Positions 5,863 through 12,749 of a stretch of DNA of 12,749 nt are shown here, in pieces. The position numbers and the translations under genes are program-made. Source of the stretch: an uncultured Trueperaceae bacterium (GTDB taxonomy: Bacteria > Deinococcota > Deinococci > Deinococcales > Trueperaceae). The first letter of the stretch is position 1. The number at the start of each line of letters is the position of its first letter. The notes under the pieces are model-generated. The model had not been told where the DNA came from, did no database searches, and was given only the letters and a program-made list of their open reading frames with translations. The DNA lies in NCBI GenBank assembly GCA_937911855.1, contig CALDPK010000010.1, forward strand, positions 1 to 12,749. Direction: 5' to 3'.

Positions 5863-6929
5863 TCGTGTTCCTTCCAGATGGTTCCGGCCGGCTGCTGCTG
5901 CGTCACGCAGTGGAACGCGCCGCCGCCGGTGATCAGGCCGGTGGCGTTGCTGCCCACCACCTCACGGCCGGGAAAGAGGCCGCGCAGAATCTCGAGTGCC
6001 TGCGCGTCGTTTGCATCCTGATAGGTCGGCACGATCACGAAGCCGTTGCCGATGTAGAAGTTCGCGTACGTCAGTGGCAGCCGCACGCCGGAAAGCTCCA
6101 TGCGCCGCTCGGGCAGCGGCAGCTCCACTATCCTGTACGGGTTGCCGTCGTGATCGCGGAGTGATTCCAGCCGCTCCAGGTTGAGCTTCATGGTCTGGTG
6201 GTTGGGGTCGTCCTCGTCGTCCTCGACGCTGGTGACGATCGTGTGGTCATCAGCCCAGCGGGTGATCGTGTCGATGTGGCCGTCCGTGTGGTCACCTTCA
6301 AGGCCCGACTCGAGCCAGACGGTGTTGCGCACGCCCAGGTAATCATGCAGAAGCTTCTCGATGTCTGCCTCGTCAAGCTCCGGGTTGCGTTCCTGGCTCA
6401 GCAGGCACGAGCGGGTGGTCAGGCACACGCCTTCACCGTTGATCTCCAGCGCGCCGCCCTCCATGACTGCCGGGACGGGGAAGCGCTTCATGCCCAGCTG
6501 GCCGGCGAGCCGCTGCGGCGCTTCGTCATCAAGGTTCCAGGGAGCGTACTTGCCGCCCCAGGCGTTGAACACCCAGTCGGTCATGGCTACCTTGCCGTTT
6601 TCATCCTGCACGAACAGCGGCCCGTTGTCCCGGAACCAGATGTCGTTCAGCGGCAGGCGGTTGAAGGTGATGCGGGAGAGGTCGGCCCCTGCCGCCTCGA
6701 GCCTGCTGCGGGCGTCAGCCTCGGTGTCCTCGTCGCGGACGTTCAGGACGACCGGCTCGAAGCGCGCGATGACCGCGATCATGCCGGCCAGGTCCTGCCG
6801 CGCAACCTCCAGCTGACCTTCCCAGAGCTCATCATCAAACGGCCATGACGTCCACGTTGCCGCATGGGGCGTCCACTCTGCGGGCATTCTGAATCCCAGG
6901 CTTGCTGGTGTTTGTCCGTTACTGTTCAA
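5859..6929 (-). CDS. aguA: Agmatine deiminase (agmatine iminohydrolase)
   Basis: 356 residues. It hydrolyses agmatine to N-carbamoylputrescine and ammonia; cytoplasmic, pentein-fold (PAD-like) enzyme. Diagnostic motifs: MPAEWTPHAATWTSWP near the N-terminus, NDIWFRDNGP (D96, R100, D101), MEGGALEINGEG (E157), GDHTDGHIDTITR (H218, D220) and the nucleophile C341 in TGGGAFHCVTQQQP. All expected catalytic residues are present and the length is normal. The start is TTG at 6929, supported by a perfect AGGAGG five bases upstream; using TTG may hold expression down. It is the first gene of aguA-aguB and diverges from speA, whose product makes its substrate. Confidence 0.96.
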   Translation of the reverse strand: MNSNGQTPASLGFRMPAEWTPHAATWTSWPFDDELWEGQLEVARQDLAGMIAVIARFEPVVLNVRDEDTEADARSRLEAAGADLSRITFNRLPLNDIWFRDNGPLFVQDENGKVAMTDWVFNAWGGKYAPWNLDDEAPQRLAGQLGMKRFPVPAVMEGGALEINGEGVCLTTRSCLLSQERNPELDEADIEKLLHDYLGVRNTVWLESGLEGDHTDGHIDTITRWADDHTIVTSVEDDEDDPNHQTMKLNLERLESLRDHDGNPYRIVELPLPERRMELSGVRLPLTYANFYIGNGFVIVPTYQDANDAQALEILRGLFPGREVVGSNATGLITGGGAFHCVTQQQPAGTIWKEHE

Positions 6930-7078
6930 GGCAGCCTCCTGCTCGCGCCTGTAAGTCGCGTTCCGGCCGCTGTGGCGGCATCGTTCTATGCTACATTGAC
7001 GCAGTTTGTCTGGGGTGATCCGCCTTTACGTGAAGCGGGTTGCAGCCAGACAGAAACGTTTGTGGGCAGGAGTTGCTC
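6930..7078. promoter_or_regulatory. Divergent control region between aguA and speA
   Basis: 149 bases that must drive both directions of the putrescine pathway. Toward aguA, AGGAGG (read on minus at 6935-6940) is the ribosome site; toward speA, AGGAG (7068-7072) lies six bases before the ATG. A plus-strand -10 candidate is TACATT (6992-6997), with an overlapping TATGCT; no convincing -35 is seen on either strand. A short inverted repeat GCCGC-TGTG-GCGGC (6966-6979) lies between and could be a regulator site or a leader hairpin of aguA. No riboswitch or leader peptide is recognised. Confidence 0.45.
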
Positions 7079-9034
7079 ATGTGGTGCCGTCCGCATCAGC
7101 CGGACGGGGAAGGCGGCCCCAGGTTGTCAGCAAGAAAACCAAATGTATCGTTCACTTCCGCTGACGCGGATGAGATTTACGGCATCAGCAACTGGAGCGC
7201 AGGATTCTTCCGGGCCGCCGAGGACGGCAACCTGGAAGTCACGCTCGGCTCGGGCAGCGTACCGCTCACTGAAATAGTCGACGACCTGATCGCCAGGGGC
7301 CACAACGCCCCGCTGCTTCTGCGTTTCCCGCAGATAATAGAAGATCGTCTGGATCGCCTTAACGGCGTGTTCCATAACGCCATCAAGGAAGCCGGTTACA
7401 GGAACACCTACCAGGGGGTTTACCCCATCAAGGTCAACCAGCGCCGCATGGTAGTTGAAACCATCGCGGAATACGGCGCGCGTTACCGCACCGGGCTCGA
7501 GGCGGGTTCCAAGGCCGAACTGGCCCTGATCCTCGTGCAGGACACCCACCCCGAAGCGCTCATCCAGTGCAACGGCTTCAAGGATGACGATTTCGTGCGC
7601 CTGGCGCTGTGGGGCCGCAAGATCGGCAAGAACGTGATCATCACGCTCGAGAAGTACGCCGAACTCGAGCGCGTGCTGCGCGTCAGCAAGGAGATGGGCG
7701 TGACCCCGGCCATCGGGGCACGCTTCAAACTGCACGCCCGCGGCGCAGGCAAATGGGAAGAATCCGGCGGTGACGACGCCAAGTTCGGCCTGACCGCAGC
7801 GGAACTGGTCGACGTGGGCCTCAAGCTGCGCCAGGAAGGGCTTTCGGATTCGCTCGTCATGCTTCACTGCCACGTGGGCAGCCAGCTGACCGACATCCGC
7901 CGCATCCGCGTCGCCGTGCGCGAAGCGACCCAGGCGTACGTGGACCTGCAGGACATGGGCGCAGGCCTGAAGTACCTGAACGTGGGCGGTGGCCTGGCCG
8001 TGGATTACGACGGTTCGAAGACCACCTTCTACGCCTCGGGCAACTACGGCCTGCAGGAGTACGCGGACACGGTCGTCTACACCGTCCAGGAAGTGTGCGA
8101 CGACAACGACGCCGAACACCCCATCCTGGTCACCGAGAGCGGCCGGGCGCTGACGGCGCACCATTCGATCGCCGTCATACCGGTGATCGACGCGGTCGGC
8201 CCCATGCGCCACAAGGTCACCCTGCCCGACCTCGAGGGCGAGATACACACCCTGGTGCAGGACATGTGGAACCTGCGCGAAGGAATCAACATCAAGACGT
8301 ACCGCGAGGTTTACAACGAGGCCGTCTCCAACAAGGAGACGATGCACAGCCTGTTCGAGCTGGGTTACATGACCCTGCTGGAACGCGCGCACATCGAGAA
8401 CGCCTACTACCTCATCCTGCAGCGCGTCGAGAAGGTCATCCGCACCCTCGATTACGTGCCGGAGGAGTTCGAGACGCTTCCGCAGCAGCTGGCCGACATC
8501 TACGTGTGCAACTTCAGCCTGTTCCAGACGCTTCCGGACAACTGGGCGATCCAGGCGATGTTCCCCATAGCGCCGTTGAGCCGCCTGAACGAAGAGCCGG
8601 TGCGCCAGACGACCCTCGTGGACATCACCTGCGATTCCGACGGCAAGATCGACAAGTTCATCGACCTGCGTGACATCAAGGCCACCCTGCCGCTGCACGA
8701 CCTTACCGAGGGCGACCCGTACTACCTGGGCATCTTCCTGACCGGCGCCTACCAGGACACGCTCGGCATGGCGCACAACCTGTTCGGCCGCGTCAACGAA
8801 GCCCACGTGCGGGTTGACGAGGACGGCTGGAACCTGGAGCTGTTCGTGAACGGCCAGAAGGCCCGCCGGGTCATCGAGAACATGGGCTACGAAGCGCCCC
8901 AGCTGCACACCTGGCTCGAGGAAACCATCGCCGAGGCGACCGGCGACAACCGCCTGACCGAGAGCGAGGCGAGCGAGATGCTGGCGCTTTACGACAACGA
9001 ACTGGTCGGCTACACGTACCTGGAACAGGTCTGA
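7079..9034 (+). CDS. speA: Biosynthetic arginine decarboxylase
   Basis: 651 residues from the chosen start. A PLP enzyme of the large alanine-racemase-fold type that converts arginine to agmatine and CO2. Motifs: YGISNWSAGFF at the N-terminus, the PLP lysine in YQGVYPIKVNQ (K118), HCHVGSQL, the glycine stretch LNVGGGLAVDYDGS for the PLP phosphate, and the late VDITCDSDGKID with the active-site cysteine from the partner subunit. Length suits SpeA (about 630-660). A TTG at 7040 would add 13 residues (MQPDRNVCGQELL), but the ATG at 7079 has AGGAG six bases upstream and is preferred. It diverges from aguA-aguB and is followed after 10 bases by the EamA transporter gene, so they are very likely co-transcribed. 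The antisense strand holds an even longer open frame, which is a codon-usage artefact. Confidence 0.96.
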   Translation: MWCRPHQPDGEGGPRLSARKPNVSFTSADADEIYGISNWSAGFFRAAEDGNLEVTLGSGSVPLTEIVDDLIARGHNAPLLLRFPQIIEDRLDRLNGVFHNAIKEAGYRNTYQGVYPIKVNQRRMVVETIAEYGARYRTGLEAGSKAELALILVQDTHPEALIQCNGFKDDDFVRLALWGRKIGKNVIITLEKYAELERVLRVSKEMGVTPAIGARFKLHARGAGKWEESGGDDAKFGLTAAELVDVGLKLRQEGLSDSLVMLHCHVGSQLTDIRRIRVAVREATQAYVDLQDMGAGLKYLNVGGGLAVDYDGSKTTFYASGNYGLQEYADTVVYTVQEVCDDNDAEHPILVTESGRALTAHHSIAVIPVIDAVGPMRHKVTLPDLEGEIHTLVQDMWNLREGINIKTYREVYNEAVSNKETMHSLFELGYMTLLERAHIENAYYLILQRVEKVIRTLDYVPEEFETLPQQLADIYVCNFSLFQTLPDNWAIQAMFPIAPLSRLNEEPVRQTTLVDITCDSDGKIDKFIDLRDIKATLPLHDLTEGDPYYLGIFLTGAYQDTLGMAHNLFGRVNEAHVRVDEDGWNLELFVNGQKARRVIENMGYEAPQLHTWLEETIAEATGDNRLTESEASEMLALYDNELVGYTYLEQV

Positions 9035-9044
9035 AGGAGGCTCC

Positions 9045-9908
9045 TTGAGTCGCAACTTGGGGATCCTGCTGCTCCTGGTCGTCACCCTCATCTGGGGCAC
9101 GACGTTCGCGGTCATCAAGGACGCGCTCGCAAGCGTTCCGCCCTCGCTGTTCCTGGCGCTGCGCTTCACGGTCGCGGCCCTGGCGCTCGCCTGGGTGAGG
9201 CCCACGCGTGGCCTGCTGCGCTGGGGGCTGATCCTGGGCCTGGTGATGTTCCTGTCCTACGGCAGCCAGACTGTCGGGCTGCTGTTCACGAGCGCGTCCA
9301 AGGGCGCGTTCATCACCGCGCTGAGCGTCGTGCTGGTGCCGATGCTGACCGGCATCATCAAGCGCCAGTGGCTGCCCTTGCGCATCTGGATCGCTGCCGC
9401 GCTGGCCCTGGCCGGCCTGGGGCTGATGACGCTGACTGACGTGGCCGGCGTGAACGTGGGCGACCTGATCATCGTCGGCACCGCTTTCGCCTATGCAGTA
9501 CACATACTGCTGATTGACAGGGCACTCACGGAGCAGCCGCCGCTGCAGCTGGCCGCCGCCCAGCTGTGGCCGGTCGCCGCTTTCTCATGGGTGTGGGCAG
9601 CGCCGCAGGTGCACCTGATCCCGGAACTCCCTGGCAGTGTCTGGCTGGCCATCGTCTACCTGGCCCTGGTGGCCACCGCCCTGGTGCTGGTGCTGCAGAA
9701 CACTGCCCAGAAGGTGGTGCCGCCGCACACGGCTGCGCTGGTGTTCGTGCTGGAACCGGTGTTCGCCAGCATGTTCGGCTGGATCATGCTTGGCGAACAA
9801 CTGGGCTGGCTCGGCTGGCTGGGTGGGCTGCTGGTGATAGTGGGCATGGTCGTCGGCGAACTGAAGCCGGCTGCGAAGGCGAGTGCAGCTGCCGCCGAAA
9901 CGGTTTGA
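9045..9908 (+). CDS. EamA/DMT-superfamily transporter
   Basis: 287 residues with about ten hydrophobic helices in two EamA repeats. The first begins at LVVTLIWGTTFAVIKDAL (the W-G-x-x-F-x-x-x-K signature), and the second near residue 145 at GDLIIVGTAFAYAVHILL and ends in VFVLEPVFASMFGWIMLGEQL (the ExxxAxxxGxxxLGE signature). It is an inner-membrane carrier; family members usually export amino acids or other small metabolites, and substrate cannot be read from sequence. The start is TTG at 9045 with AAGGAGG five bases upstream. The gene starts 10 bases after the speA stop, so a link to arginine, agmatine or putrescine movement is a reasonable inference. The C-terminus is a short Ala-rich cytoplasmic tail (KAASAAAETV-like). 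Confidence 0.9.
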   Translation: MSRNLGILLLLVVTLIWGTTFAVIKDALASVPPSLFLALRFTVAALALAWVRPTRGLLRWGLILGLVMFLSYGSQTVGLLFTSASKGAFITALSVVLVPMLTGIIKRQWLPLRIWIAAALALAGLGLMTLTDVAGVNVGDLIIVGTAFAYAVHILLIDRALTEQPPLQLAAAQLWPVAAFSWVWAAPQVHLIPELPGSVWLAIVYLALVATALVLVLQNTAQKVVPPHTAALVFVLEPVFASMFGWIMLGEQLGWLGWLGGLLVIVGMVVGELKPAAKASAAAAETV

Positions 9909-9961
9909 GCGGCGGGAAAACGGCCTGCGCGCCATCCGTCACGTATTGTTGACTGCAGGAC

Positions 9962-11602
9962 ATGGCGGGCCCGAAACAGAACGAAAAATCCGGTCCAAGG
10001 AGACTGTTCGGTCAGCTGCCGCGGCACGCCGCGAGCCGCCTGTCGATGCGTGCTGCACTTGAATCGCAGGACGACCTGGCCACCACGCTGCTGAGCGTAC
10101 GCAGCGACAGCCGGGGGCTGACCGAGGAACAGGCGAAGCGGCGCCGCAGCAGACGTGGCGCCAACCGGATGACCATTCCCAGCCAGCGCCGCAGGAGGAC
10201 CGTACTGCGCGCGGCCCTGAGTGACCTGCAGTCACTCAGCCTGCTGCTGCTGACGCTGGTGGCGGTACTCGCCGATCCCGCCAACCTGCCCGGCGCGATG
10301 GTTATTGTGCTCCTGATCGCGATAACCGCGGCCGGTGCGCTGGTACGCAACCGGCAGAACCATCGCACCGTGCTGGCGCTGAATGAGCTGACCAGGACGA
10401 GCACATCGGTGCTCAGGCGCCATGCACACGACGACGAACCGCAGTGGCGCACCATCCCGTCAGCCGAGCTGGTCAGCGGTGACATCGTGCAGCTGGGCGC
10501 CGGCATGCGCGTGCCAGCGGACGTGCGGCTGATCGAGGCCAACGACCTGTACGTCGACCAGTCGGTACTCACCGGAGAGGTGACTCCAGTGCGGAAGTTC
10601 GTCGGCAGCCCCGAACTCCCGGGCGCCAAGGTCCGCAGCAAACGCTTCGACCCGCTCAGCCTTCCCAACATCAGCCTGACCGGCTGCTTCGTCCTGAGCG
10701 GCACCGGCACCGGCGTGGTCGTCGCCACCGGAGAGCAGACGTACTTCGGTTCGCTCGCCCGCGCCCTGCTCCAGGACAACGGGCACGCCTGGCAGGTGCA
10801 GTTCGGCGCGCAGTGGTTCATGCCGCGGCTGCTGCTCCTGATACCGGTCGCGGCCCTGTTCAGGGCAGGCTACGCGCATGGTCAGCCGTGGCAGCTGGCG
10901 GTGCTGACGCTGGCTGCCGTGCTGTACCTGCTGCCGGAACTGATTCCGGGACTGTTCCTGCCCAAGGCCGTCCGGCCGGAAGGCGAACGGGGCGCGCTGT
11001 CATCGCTGTCCAGTTGGCTGCAGCAGCTGCGGGGCCAGGGTGAGGCGCGCCGGGAACGGTTCGCGGATGCCGACGTGGAACTGGTCGATTATCTGGACGC
11101 GGGCGGCAACAAGTCGCTCAATACGCTGCGGCGCGCCTGGGTGCTCAGCCGCCTCAACACCGACTCGCGCACGTCAGTCGACACGGCAGTACTGCAGCTG
11201 GTCGAGGAGCACCCGAATCTGAACATGCAGGAAGATGCCCAGATCCTTGACGAGATCCCCTTCGACCTGCGGCGGCAACGCTACTCGCTGGTCGTGGCCG
11301 GCAGGGACGGGCAGCAGATGCTCATCTGCCGGGGCGGGGTCGAGGCAATCATCGCGGTGGCGATGAACATGCGCGTCGGCAACGAAGTAGTCCCGCTGGA
11401 CAGCGAGGCGCTCGAGCGGCTGCAGCGGCTCATCCGGGCCCAGCTGCATCAAGGTCACTTCGTCCAGCTCATCGGCTGCCGGTTCATCCCGCCCAACCAG
11501 GCCAAGCGCCTTTACAGCCGCGCTGACGAACGCAACCTGACCATCGAAGGACTCCTGGTGCTGCGGGCCGACGTGTCCGGCAGGCAACAGGCAGACGAAT
11601 GA
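9962..11602 (+). CDS. Truncated MgtA-like P-type ATPase lacking the phosphorylation site (pseudoenzyme)
   Basis: 546 residues against about 900 for MgtA. Order: basic N-terminus with a cation-ATPase N motif (LTEEQAKRRRSRRGANRM, 53-70); TM1-TM2 (about 90-128); actuator domain (SGDIVQLGAGMRVPADVRLI, with LTGEVTPV at 203-210 where active pumps have TGES); TM3-TM4 (about 287-335), including LPELIPG for the ion-binding PEMLP; then nucleotide-domain homology (RAWVLSRLNTDSRTSVDTAVL, EIPFDLRRQRYSLVV, CRGGVEAI, 390-530). Where DKTGT should lie, residues 355-372 are charged and unrelated. The protein stops right after TIEGLLVLRAD, so TGD, GDGxND and TM5-10 are absent. It cannot form the aspartyl-phosphate. 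The reading frame and codon use look normal, so it appears to be maintained. No missing motif is found in other frames at the gap. The ATG at 9962 has AGGA too close upstream; M29 is an alternative start. Confidence 0.83.
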   Translation: MAGPKQNEKSGPRRLFGQLPRHAASRLSMRAALESQDDLATTLLSVRSDSRGLTEEQAKRRRSRRGANRMTIPSQRRRRTVLRAALSDLQSLSLLLLTLVAVLADPANLPGAMVIVLLIAITAAGALVRNRQNHRTVLALNELTRTSTSVLRRHAHDDEPQWRTIPSAELVSGDIVQLGAGMRVPADVRLIEANDLYVDQSVLTGEVTPVRKFVGSPELPGAKVRSKRFDPLSLPNISLTGCFVLSGTGTGVVVATGEQTYFGSLARALLQDNGHAWQVQFGAQWFMPRLLLLIPVAALFRAGYAHGQPWQLAVLTLAAVLYLLPELIPGLFLPKAVRPEGERGALSSLSSWLQQLRGQGEARRERFADADVELVDYLDAGGNKSLNTLRRAWVLSRLNTDSRTSVDTAVLQLVEEHPNLNMQEDAQILDEIPFDLRRQRYSLVVAGRDGQQMLICRGGVEAIIAVAMNMRVGNEVVPLDSEALERLQRLIRAQLHQGHFVQLIGCRFIPPNQAKRLYSRADERNLTIEGLLVLRADVSGRQQADE

Positions 11603-11670
11603 TCCAGATTTCAGCGGGCCGGCACGCTGCCGCCCGCACTTACGGCCGGGAGGGGCCGCACGCATCATGA
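11599..11670 (+). CDS. 23-codon mini-ORF coupling the P-type ATPase-like gene to the M23 gene
   Basis: It begins with an ATG overlapping the preceding stop (ATGA at 11599-11602) and ends with a TGA overlapping the next start (ATGA at 11667-11670). The peptide starts MIQISAGRHAAARTYG and ends GPHAS; it has no known domain and is weakly basic. Ribosomes leaving the ATPase-like gene could reinitiate here and carry on to the M23 start. The M23 start has its Shine-Dalgarno unusually far away (13 bases), which fits dependence on coupling. It might be a true small protein, a purely translational bridge, or chance; the double ATGA makes chance less likely. Confidence 0.5.
   Translation: MIQISAGRHAAARTYGREGPHAS
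11614..11658 (+). promoter_or_regulatory. Two hairpins, the second presenting the M23 Shine-Dalgarno in its loop
   Basis: The first stem is GCGGGC (11614-11619) with GCCCGC (11632-11637), continued by GGCA/TGCC around the loop CGC with one bulged C. The second is CGGCC (11643-11647) with GGCCG (11654-11658), and its six-base loop is GGGAGG, the only Shine-Dalgarno for the M23 gene. Neither is followed by a T-run, so these are not terminators. Both lie within the mini-ORF and would be opened by a translating ribosome. Confidence 0.4.
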
Positions 11671-12749
11671 AACTCAAACCCGGTCGCATCATCCTGGCAA
11701 TCCTCATCCTCGTGGGCCTCGGCTACGGCATCAGGGCGCTCGTCATCTGGCGCAGCCCGCCGCAGCTGACCGTGACGGTCGCTGAGCGCGTTCCCGCCGG
11801 CGAGCTCTTCGAGTTCAGCGTCCAGTCTTCGAAGCAGGTGGACCTGACCCTCGAAGCGGACGGCGTGACCCTTACGAGCAGCGGGGACGACTGGACCGTT
11901 CACCTGCCGGCGGTAACCGGCACCAGCGCTTTCACGCTGACGGTCGTGGACAGTGCGGGCAACGTCGTGGAGCAGCCGTACGCCGTGACCGGGGTGGCCG
12001 CTCCCGGGCTGACGCTGCACGCGACCGGACAGGTGATGGCGGGCGACGCGCTCGGCGCCTGGTTCAGCGTCGAGGCCGGCGACAACGTACTGCAGGACGA
12101 GCAGATACTGCTGAACGGCGAGCCGCTCGCCTCAGTGCGGCACCAAGGCGGCCTGATGGCGCTGTTCGCCGTGCCGTTCACCGCGGCCGGCCAGACGCTG
12201 GAGCTGACCGCGGCCGTCACGGACGAGTTCGGCCGGCGCACGGACAGCACCCGCACCTACCAGGTGGCTCCCATCGACCGGCCGGTAGAGCTGCTGCAGC
12301 TGAACGCGGAAACGCTCGAACTGCAGTCAGAGGAGAACTCACGGCTTCAGGCGGAGCGCCTGAGGGAAGCGATGGCGGACCCACTGCCTGAACCTGCCTG
12401 GACCGAGCCGTTCGTCATGCCGGCTTCCGGCTTCAGTTCGAGCGGTTACGGCGATCCGCGCCGCTACTTCGCTGAAGGCGAGGTCAGCCATCACCTGGGC
12501 GCCGACCTGGCAGCGCCCACCGGCACCCCTGTTGCGGCAACCAACGCCGGGGTGGTCGTCCTGGCGGAGACGCTGCCGGTGGCGGGCGGCGCAGTCGTCA
12601 TCGACCACGGCGGCGGCGTCAGCAGCCGTTACTACCACCTGAGCCTGATCACCACCCAGCCGGGCGCGCGCGTGCAGCGCGGCGACATCATCGCGGAGGT
12701 CGGCAGCACCGGCCTCTCCACCGGCCCGCACCTCCACTGGGAGATGCGC
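11667..12749 (+). CDS. Membrane-anchored M23 (LytM) family metallopeptidase, 3' end outside window
   Basis: 361 residues are visible. Residues about 7-26 (RIILAILILVGLGYGIRALV) form an uncleaved signal anchor with the bulk outside. Residues about 34-203 look like two beta-sandwich (Ig-like) segments rich in VT/LT strands, of unknown role. A short coiled coil follows (about 205-240, Leu/Glu/Gln-rich). The peptidase domain starts near VMPASGFSSSGYGDPR and contains the zinc ligands H276 and D280 (HHLGAD) and H357 in the HLHWEMR motif (H355-x-H357), so catalytic residues are intact. M23 enzymes cut peptide cross-links in peptidoglycan or activate amidases. The ATG at 11667 is preceded by GGGAGG 13 bases away and overlaps the mini-ORF stop. 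Only the last strands of the domain are missing at the right edge. Confidence 0.9.
   Translation, partial: MKLKPGRIILAILILVGLGYGIRALVIWRSPPQLTVTVAERVPAGELFEFSVQSSKQVDLTLEADGVTLTSSGDDWTVHLPAVTGTSAFTLTVVDSAGNVVEQPYAVTGVAAPGLTLHATGQVMAGDALGAWFSVEAGDNVLQDEQILLNGEPLASVRHQGGLMALFAVPFTAAGQTLELTAAVTDEFGRRTDSTRTYQVAPIDRPVELLQLNAETLELQSEENSRLQAERLREAMADPLPEPAWTEPFVMPASGFSSSGYGDPRRYFAEGEVSHHLGADLAAPTGTPVAATNAGVVVLAETLPVAGGAVVIDHGGGVSSRYYHLSLITTQPGARVQRGDIIAEVGSTGLSTGPHLHWEMR

Noticed and set aside
7040..7078. speA starting at TTG 7040
   Set aside because: ATG at 7079 has a well-spaced AGGAG; the extra 13 residues have no family support.
7127..9205. A 692-residue open frame antisense to speA
   Set aside because: It is longer than speA, but has no recognisable motifs, lies wholly opposite a strongly conserved enzyme, and follows from GC-rich third positions.
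10960..11130. Frameshift hiding the DKTGT motif of the P-type ATPase
   Set aside because: I read the region in the three forward frames and found no codons for DKTGT; homology continues in the original frame with similar spacing.
1..12749. CRISPR arrays, tRNA or rRNA genes, insertion sequences, prophage or toxin-antitoxin pairs
   Set aside because: No regular repeats, cloverleaf-like sequences, transposase motifs or flanking inverted repeats were seen.

Overview
The window is GC-rich, tightly packed bacterial chromosome with no rRNA, tRNA, CRISPR or mobile element visible. Three genes, or the small ORF leading into them, have a TANNNT -10 box only 6-7 bases before the ATG. This leaderless layout is common in Deinococcota. 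Together with a long-form RmlA, a SpeA/AguA/AguB polyamine route and a TerY-type vWA/PP2C/kinase set, it suggests a Truepera- or Deinococcus-like organism. That assignment is inference from gene content and signal style; no marker gene is present.

Layout. 1-516 (-): start of a secreted protein with an acidic Pro/Glu linker and a DUF4397-like domain, cut by the window edge. 679-1746 (-): long-form glucose-1-phosphate nucleotidyltransferase (RmlA), preceded by an 8-codon, apparently leaderless upstream ORF whose stop overlaps the rmlA start. 1808-4256 (-): a three-gene operon, vWA -> PP2C phosphatase -> protein kinase with a C-terminal zinc ribbon. This is the TerY-P phosphorylation triad, here without ter genes beside it. 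The PP2C has no ATG/GTG/TTG that would keep its catalytic N-terminus, and most likely starts at a CTG overlapping the vWA stop. 4308-4521 (-): a 47-residue DUF5670 membrane protein with a clear intrinsic terminator. 4643-4993 (+): a GldC-family protein whose promoter is a perfect 15-bp palindrome touching the ATG.

4990-9908: a polyamine locus. aguA-aguB (-) and speA (+) diverge from one control region and together encode arginine -> agmatine -> N-carbamoylputrescine -> putrescine. An EamA/DMT transporter follows speA by 10 bases and may move a substrate or product of the pathway.

9962-12749 (+): an intact ORF for a catalytically dead, C-terminally truncated MgtA-like P-type ATPase (no DKTGT, no TGD, no GDGxND, no TM5-10). 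It is linked through a 23-codon mini-ORF with ATGA overlaps at both ends to a membrane-anchored M23 (LytM) peptidase, cut by the right edge.

Most notable points: the pseudo-P-type ATPase; the two tiny ORFs that end in ATGA on the next gene's start (before rmlA and before the M23 gene); the non-canonical PP2C start; and the palindromic leaderless promoter of gldC. No gene-free stretch exceeds 300 bases; the longest gaps are 517-678, 4522-4642 and 6930-7078.
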